A DNA stretch of 10,002 nucleotides from JBKEDG01 sp047973085 (GTDB taxonomy: Bacteria; Bacillota_I; Bacilli_A; JBKEDG01), in contig JBKEBI010000010.1 in NCBI GenBank assembly GCA_047973085.1, positions 1-10,002 on the forward strand, in the 5' to 3' direction. Positions 5,506-10,002 of this stretch are shown piece after piece; positions within the stretch are counted from its first letter, which is position 1; the number at the start of each line of letters is the position of its first letter. The notes beneath the pieces are model-generated. The model was not told the DNA's origin. It ran no database searches and saw only the letters and a list, made by a program, of their open reading frames with translations. A program made the translations under genes and the position numbers.

Positions 5506-7785
5506 ATGATAGAGAAAAGTTTTTTAAGAAAGTCAATAATTATAATTGTTGTTGCAATGGCAATTGTTGCAGCATTATACAATAAAGTTATTACAAGTAC
5601 TAAACTTGGTCTTGATTTACAAGGTGGTATTGAAATACTTTATAGTGTGAACCCTATGGAAGAAGGAGAGGTTACACAAGAACTTGTTGACTCTACAATT
5701 GATGTATTAAATAGAAGAGTTAATACTTTTGGAATTAGTGAAACAGTTATTACTCAAGAAGGTGATAACATGATAAGAGTTCAAGTTCCAGGAGTAAAAG
5801 ATCAATCAAGTGCTCGTGAAATGCTTGGATCGTCAGCAGTTTTAACGTTCAGAGATACAAATGACAACTTTCTAATGGGATCAGAAGTATTAAAATCAGG
5901 AAAGGCTAAGCTTACTACTGATTCAACTGGTAATTATGCTGTAAAGTTAAGTATTGCTGATCCTGATAAAATGCGTGAGGTTACAAGCCAATTAACAGGA
6001 CAAACGATGACAATTTGGCTTGATTTTGAAGAAGGTGTTGATTCTTTTGCTACAGAAAGTGGTCAATGTGGTAGTGAAAGTTCAAATTGTATTTCTGCAG
6101 CTACTGTACAACAAGAGTTGTCAGATGAAGCTGTTATTTCAGGTAATTTTACTGAAGAAGAAGCATCAACTTTAGTAGGATTAATTAATTCAGGTTCTTT
6201 ACAAGTAGAATTAGAGGAAGAGTATTCAACAACAATTGGTGCATCTTTTGGTGATGAAGCATTACAAAAATCAATTATTTCAGCAATTGTTGGGTTAAGC
6301 TTAGTAATGCTGTATATTATTTTTAAATATCGTTTTGCTGGTCTTATTTCAGCATTTGGTCTGATTTTTTATACATTCTGTGTTTTCGTAATATTCTTTA
6401 TTTTAGGGGGAGTACTTACACTTCCAGGAATTGCAGCCTTGATTTTAGGTATAGGTATGGCAATTGATGCAAATGTTATTACCTACGAGCGTATTAAAGA
6501 TTCACTTAGAAGTGGCAATGATTTAAAAACTGCATTTACATATGGAAATAAAGATTCAATGCTTACAATAATTGATGCAAATATTACAACTTTTATTATT
6601 GCAATAATTTTATATATATTTGGACAAACAGCAATTAAAGGGTTTGCTACGATGCTAATCATAAATATTTTCTTAACATTTGTAGTTACGGTAATTTTTA
6701 CAAGATATATTTTAAGTGGGTTTGTTAAAAGTAATTATTTTAATGATAAAGTGCATACTTTTATTAAAATAGATGAGAATGATGTAGTTGCTAGAAAGTT
6801 TAAAGCATTTAATTATGTTAACAAAAATAAAATGTTTTTTATGATGTCACTTGTTTTAATTGTAAGTGGACTTGTTTTTGGACAGGTTAAAGGATTTAAT
6901 TTAGGGATTGATTTTACGAGTGGGACTAGTATTGTAAGTGAACTTTCAACAGAGGAGTACCAAGAGTTTGATAAATATGTTGATGAAAACTTTGATGTAG
7001 TTGATTCTATTTATGTAGAAGAAGAAGTTCTTGGTGTTATAAGATTAAGTGATTCTCTTGATAAAAATCAGGTTGTTGAAGTTAGTGATTATTTACAAGA
7101 TCAATATGAAAGTGAAGCACTAATTCAAAAAGTATCTCCTGCAATTGGGGAAAGTTTAATAAAAAATTCAATATATTCATTGCTTATTGCTGTACTTGCC
7201 ATTGTTATTTATATTACAATTAGATTTAGAAGTTCTTTTGCATTTGCGGCAATTATAGCACTTCTTCACGATTTGTTTATAATGGTTTCAATATTTGCAA
7301 TTGTAAAGTTTACTATTTCAGGAGACTTTATAGCAGCACTTCTTGCAATACTTGGTTATTCAATTAATGATACAATCGTATTGTTTGATAGAATAAGAAG
7401 AAATGTTAATGATGAAATAATTGAAGTTACTGCAGTTAGTAAAAATCAGAAAAAGAAGAAAAATAAAAAAGCGCTTACTAGTGGAATAATTGAGTACGCT
7501 AGATTAAAAGAAATCGTAAACACTAGTGTAAGAGAAACTGTGGGTAGAAGTTTAACTACTTCGTTTACTACACTAATTCCAATAGTAGCATTAATTATTT
7601 TAGGAGCTAGAGAAATTTTACAATTTAATATTGCTCTTGCAATTGGGATTATTTTTGGTACATATTCATCAATTTTTATAGCAGCACAAGTATGGTTGTT
7701 GTTTGAGCGCAGAGGATATAAGTTTGGTGAAAAAGAAAATGGATGGTTTAGTGTAGAAAAATCAAATGAAAAATATGTTGACTAA
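5506..7785 (+). CDS. secDF: fused protein translocase subunit SecDF
   Basis: SecDF is an RND-type membrane protein that uses the proton-motive force to help pull secreted proteins from the SecYEG channel. The 759-residue product joins SecD (about 1-410) and SecF (about 435-740), as in Bacillus. SecD shows membrane segment 1 (about 10-26), the TKLGLDLQGGIEI motif (32-44), a large outside P1 domain (about 45-250) and five further segments, with GMAIDANVITYERIK (317-331) carrying the proton-path Asp D321. SecF shows a segment at about 444-460, FNLGIDFTSGTSI (464-476), an outside domain, and segments from about 555 onward, including ILGYSINDTIVLFDRIR (615-631; D622) and GRSLTTSFTT (680-689; R681). 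Two unusual points are a lysine-rich insertion at about 634-664 in the cytoplasmic loop after DRIRRN, and a cysteine pair (C188, C195) in P1. The ribosome site AGGTGG lies 4 bases before the ATG. Confidence 0.96.
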   Translation: MIEKSFLRKSIIIIVVAMAIVAALYNKVITSTKLGLDLQGGIEILYSVNPMEEGEVTQELVDSTIDVLNRRVNTFGISETVITQEGDNMIRVQVPGVKDQSSAREMLGSSAVLTFRDTNDNFLMGSEVLKSGKAKLTTDSTGNYAVKLSIADPDKMREVTSQLTGQTMTIWLDFEEGVDSFATESGQCGSESSNCISAATVQQELSDEAVISGNFTEEEASTLVGLINSGSLQVELEEEYSTTIGASFGDEALQKSIISAIVGLSLVMLYIIFKYRFAGLISAFGLIFYTFCVFVIFFILGGVLTLPGIAALILGIGMAIDANVITYERIKDSLRSGNDLKTAFTYGNKDSMLTIIDANITTFIIAIILYIFGQTAIKGFATMLIINIFLTFVVTVIFTRYILSGFVKSNYFNDKVHTFIKIDENDVVARKFKAFNYVNKNKMFFMMSLVLIVSGLVFGQVKGFNLGIDFTSGTSIVSELSTEEYQEFDKYVDENFDVVDSIYVEEEVLGVIRLSDSLDKNQVVEVSDYLQDQYESEALIQKVSPAIGESLIKNSIYSLLIAVLAIVIYITIRFRSSFAFAAIIALLHDLFIMVSIFAIVKFTISGDFIAALLAILGYSINDTIVLFDRIRRNVNDEIIEVTAVSKNQKKKKNKKALTSGIIEYARLKEIVNTSVRETVGRSLTTSFTTLIPIVALIILGAREILQFNIALAIGIIFGTYSSIFIAAQVWLLFERRGYKFGEKENGWFSVEKSNEKYVD

Positions 7786-7799
7786 TAGGAGATATTAAA

Positions 7800-8312
7800 A
7801 TGGATTTAAAAAAATATATTTCAACGATAGAAAATTTTCCAAAACAAGGCATTACTTTTAGAGATGTAAATACACTATTAGATAATGCTAATGCACTTAA
7901 GTATACTATAGATAAATTTACTGATTATGCAAAATCTAGAAATGCTAATAAGATAGTCGGTCCAGAAGCTCGTGGTTTTTTATTTGGAATGCCTGTAGCA
8001 TATACTACATCATCTCCATTTGTTCCGGTAAGAAAACCTGGAAAATTACCAAGAAAAACAGTTGAAACTAGTTATGATTTAGAATATGGATCAAATACTT
8101 TGTGCATGCATGAAGATAGTGTTAAACCTGGAGATAAGATTGTTATTGTAGATGATTTACTTGCAACTGGGGGAACAATTGCAGCTACAATAAAATTGAT
8201 AGAGCAACTTGGAGGAGAAATAGTAGGCCTTGCATTTGTAATTGAGTTAGACGATTTGAATGGTAGAGATAAATTTAAAGAATATGATGTTTACAGTTTA
8301 GTACATTACTAA
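7800..8312 (+). CDS. apt: adenine phosphoribosyltransferase
   Basis: Apt salvages adenine by joining it to PRPP to form AMP and pyrophosphate in the cytoplasm. The 170-residue product matches the family length. It shows the start-region motif FPKQGITFRDVNTLL (13-27), the purine-site block VGPEARGFLFG (53-63), FVPVRKPGKLPR (74-85) in the flexible catalytic loop region, and the PRPP-binding signature VIVDDLLATGGT (115-126) with its paired aspartates D118/D119. The usual FRDITPLL reads FRDVNTLL here, a mild variation. AGGAG at 7787-7791 overlaps the end of secDF's context and sits 8 bases before the ATG. Its position directly before rel is conserved in Firmicutes, where recJ usually lies just upstream. 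No recJ is present here. Confidence 0.96.
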   Translation: MDLKKYISTIENFPKQGITFRDVNTLLDNANALKYTIDKFTDYAKSRNANKIVGPEARGFLFGMPVAYTTSSPFVPVRKPGKLPRKTVETSYDLEYGSNTLCMHEDSVKPGDKIVIVDDLLATGGTIAATIKLIEQLGGEIVGLAFVIELDDLNGRDKFKEYDVYSLVHY

Positions 8313-8328
8313 ATGAGGAGATGATATT

Positions 8329-10002
8329 ATGGAGAATGTTATAAAGCTAAAAAATGAATTAGAAAATAAAATTAGAAGTTATATAACAGATAAAGAAGTT
8401 TTAGAAAGCTTAATGGATGCGTGTGATTATGCAATATTGCATCATGAGGGACAGCTACGTAAAAGTGGAGAACCCTATATTATTCATCCAATTAATGTTG
8501 CAATGATTTTGTGTGAGCTAAAAGTTGGTCCTCATACAATTGCAGCTGGACTTATGCATGACTTGATTGAAGATACAGATATTACTTTTCAAGATATTGA
8601 GATGAAGTTTGGTTATGAAACAGCTTCACTTGTTGAGGGTGTAACTAAGATTGGAATGATGAAATTTTCTACTACTTCTGAAGCTGAAATAGAAAATCAA
8701 AAAAAGCTTATTATTGGAATGATTCGTGATGTTCGAGTAATTATTATTAAATTAGCTGATAGACTTCATAATATGAGAACTCTAAATAATTTATCAATTG
8801 AAAAACAAAAAAAGATTGCGAATGAAACTCTAGAAATTTTTGCTCCTGTAGCTCATCGTTTGGGGATGTATAATATTAAAAGTGAATTAGAAGATTTGTC
8901 ATTATATTATACAAAAACAGATGTTTATGATCAAATTGTGGAAAATATAAATGCAGCAGCAGATAATTTAGATAATTCTCTAGAACTTGTTCAGTCTAGT
9001 ATAGGAAAATTACTTAATGAGCACGGTCTAGAATATGACATGAGTGGAAGAATTAAAAGTGTATATAGTATTTATAAAAAAATAGTAAATAAAAATAAGA
9101 GCATTGATGAAATTTATGATATTATGGCCCTTAGGATTATTGTTAGCAATGTGAATGAGTGCTACATTACTTTAGGAATTATTCACGAGTTATTTCGTCC
9201 TATTCCACAAAGATTTAAAGATTATATTGCGATGCCTAAACCCAATATGTATCAAGCACTACATACAACAATTATTGGGCCTGGAGGACAGCCATATGAA
9301 ATTCAAATTAAAACACGTAAGATGCATGAAATTGCTGAACAAGGAATTGCAAGCCACTGGAGCTATAAAGAAAATAGTAGTTTAACTCCTCAACAAGAAC
9401 AACATGAAATTGAACAAAAGTATGAATGGTTTAGAAATATGATGAGTTTTGATGAGGATGAATATAATTCTGAAGAGTATTTAGAAGCAATTAAAAGAGA
9501 TGTCTTTAATACGAGTTTATACGTTTTTACTCCAAAAGGGAAAACAATTCATTTACCAGAGGGTTCAACACCAGTTGATTTTGCATATAAAGTACATACT
9601 GAAGTAGGACATAAAATGGTTGGAGCAAAAGTTAATGGTGCAATGGTGCCGATTGGAACTAAGTTAGTTTCAGGAGATGTAGTTGAAGTTTTAACAAATC
9701 CAAATTCACTAGGACCTTCAATAGATTGGCTTGATATAGTAGGGTCTTCACATGCTAAAAATAAAATCAGACAATTTTTTAGACAAAGCAATCGTGAAGA
9801 AATGATTGAAAATGGTAACAATAAATTAAAGAAAGTTTTTGGAGCAAAAAAGATTTCCTTTAACAACTTTTTGAAAAGTCCAGAGCTTGATGAAATAATT
9901 AAAGCATTTAAAGTTGCTACAATGGAAGAGGTACTAGCTGGTATTGGTGGTGGAAGTTTTAAGGCAGAAGATGTAGTTGAAAGATATTTACTGTTGCTTC
10001 AA
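8329..10002 (+). CDS. rel: bifunctional (p)ppGpp synthetase/hydrolase (Rel), cut by the window edge
   Basis: Rel makes and degrades the stringent-response alarmone (p)ppGpp, responding to uncharged tRNA on the ribosome. The first 558 codons are present with no stop; the family is about 720-740 residues, so the rest lies beyond the window. The HD hydrolase domain is complete, with H53 (YIIHP), H77/D78 and E81/D82 (MHDLIEDT), D144 (KLADRLHNMR) and R44/K45 (RKSGEPY), matching the numbering of the streptococcal enzyme. The synthetase domain has R241 (GRIKSVYSIYKKI), D264 (IYDIMALRII), RFKD (295-298) and Y308 (PNMYQALHTT). RFKD rather than EFDD is the mark of bifunctional Rel rather than RelA. The TGS domain runs from about 396 (LYVFTPKGKTIHLPEGSTP) to 468. 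GAGGAG at 8315-8320 gives 8-base spacing to the ATG, and the apt stop is 16 bases upstream. The C-terminal regulatory domains (zinc-finger/conserved-cysteine and ACT) are not seen. Confidence 0.95.
   Translation, partial: MENVIKLKNELENKIRSYITDKEVLESLMDACDYAILHHEGQLRKSGEPYIIHPINVAMILCELKVGPHTIAAGLMHDLIEDTDITFQDIEMKFGYETASLVEGVTKIGMMKFSTTSEAEIENQKKLIIGMIRDVRVIIIKLADRLHNMRTLNNLSIEKQKKIANETLEIFAPVAHRLGMYNIKSELEDLSLYYTKTDVYDQIVENINAAADNLDNSLELVQSSIGKLLNEHGLEYDMSGRIKSVYSIYKKIVNKNKSIDEIYDIMALRIIVSNVNECYITLGIIHELFRPIPQRFKDYIAMPKPNMYQALHTTIIGPGGQPYEIQIKTRKMHEIAEQGIASHWSYKENSSLTPQQEQHEIEQKYEWFRNMMSFDEDEYNSEEYLEAIKRDVFNTSLYVFTPKGKTIHLPEGSTPVDFAYKVHTEVGHKMVGAKVNGAMVPIGTKLVSGDVVEVLTNPNSLGPSIDWLDIVGSSHAKNKIRQFFRQSNREEMIENGNNKLKKVFGAKKISFNNFLKSPELDEIIKAFKVATMEEVLAGIGGGSFKAEDVVERYLLLLQ

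Noticed and set aside
9549..9866. 105-residue minus-strand open frame within rel, and similar ones within ruvB (2252-2461) and queA (3358-3681)
   Set aside because: Each is wholly or largely antisense to a gene whose conserved protein sequence is certain; none has a ribosome site or a recognisable product.
1..10002. CRISPR array, tRNA or rRNA gene, insertion sequence, toxin-antitoxin pair or new defence system
   Set aside because: I saw no regularly spaced repeats, cloverleaf-like sequence, transposase motifs, or gene pairs of that type. The intact genes are all well-known housekeeping functions.

Overview
The window comes from a low-GC (about 30% by eye), Bacillota- or Mollicutes-like bacterium. 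Almost every gene has a strong AGGAG- or GAGGTG-type ribosome binding site, SecD and SecF are fused, and the order ruvA-ruvB-queA-tgt-secDF-apt-rel is the classic Firmicutes housekeeping cluster. The standard genetic code appears to apply: tryptophans are TGG, and ruvB ends in a TGA that overlaps the queA start. A specific lineage cannot be fixed from the window. An uncultured gut Bacilli lineage with a reduced genome is a reasonable guess, but only a guess.

Region 1 (1-1709) holds decayed accessory DNA. A short Glu/Lys-rich coiled-coil reading frame ends at 120. It is followed by two tandem, decaying genes for membrane-anchored proteins. The first (about 120-1168) can be followed through four internal frame changes and one in-frame stop, and seems to have lost its start codon through a single-base deletion. 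The second (about 1186-1568) begins 17 bases after the restored stop of the first. It has its own Shine-Dalgarno sequence, a hydrophobic segment and a leucine-rich-repeat-like tail, again broken by several frame changes. A hairpin with a following T-run (1664-1709) closes the region.

Region 2 (1710-10002) is a tight seven-gene cluster on the plus strand, apparently read from an extended -10 promoter just upstream of ruvA. Gaps between genes run from -4 to +16 bases. It encodes the Holliday-junction branch-migration motor (RuvAB), the two enzymes that place and mature the queuosine base in tRNA (Tgt, QueA), the proton-driven SecDF accessory translocase, adenine phosphoribosyltransferase, and the start of a bifunctional (p)ppGpp synthetase/hydrolase that runs off the right edge. 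All key catalytic residues I could check are present.

Relative to Bacillus-type clusters, yajC (usually after tgt) and recJ (usually before apt) are absent. I found no CRISPR array, tRNA, rRNA, insertion sequence or convincing new defence system. The less ordinary content is the pair of decayed surface-protein genes, a possible short transcript ahead of ruvA, and a lysine-rich insertion in a cytoplasmic loop of SecDF.
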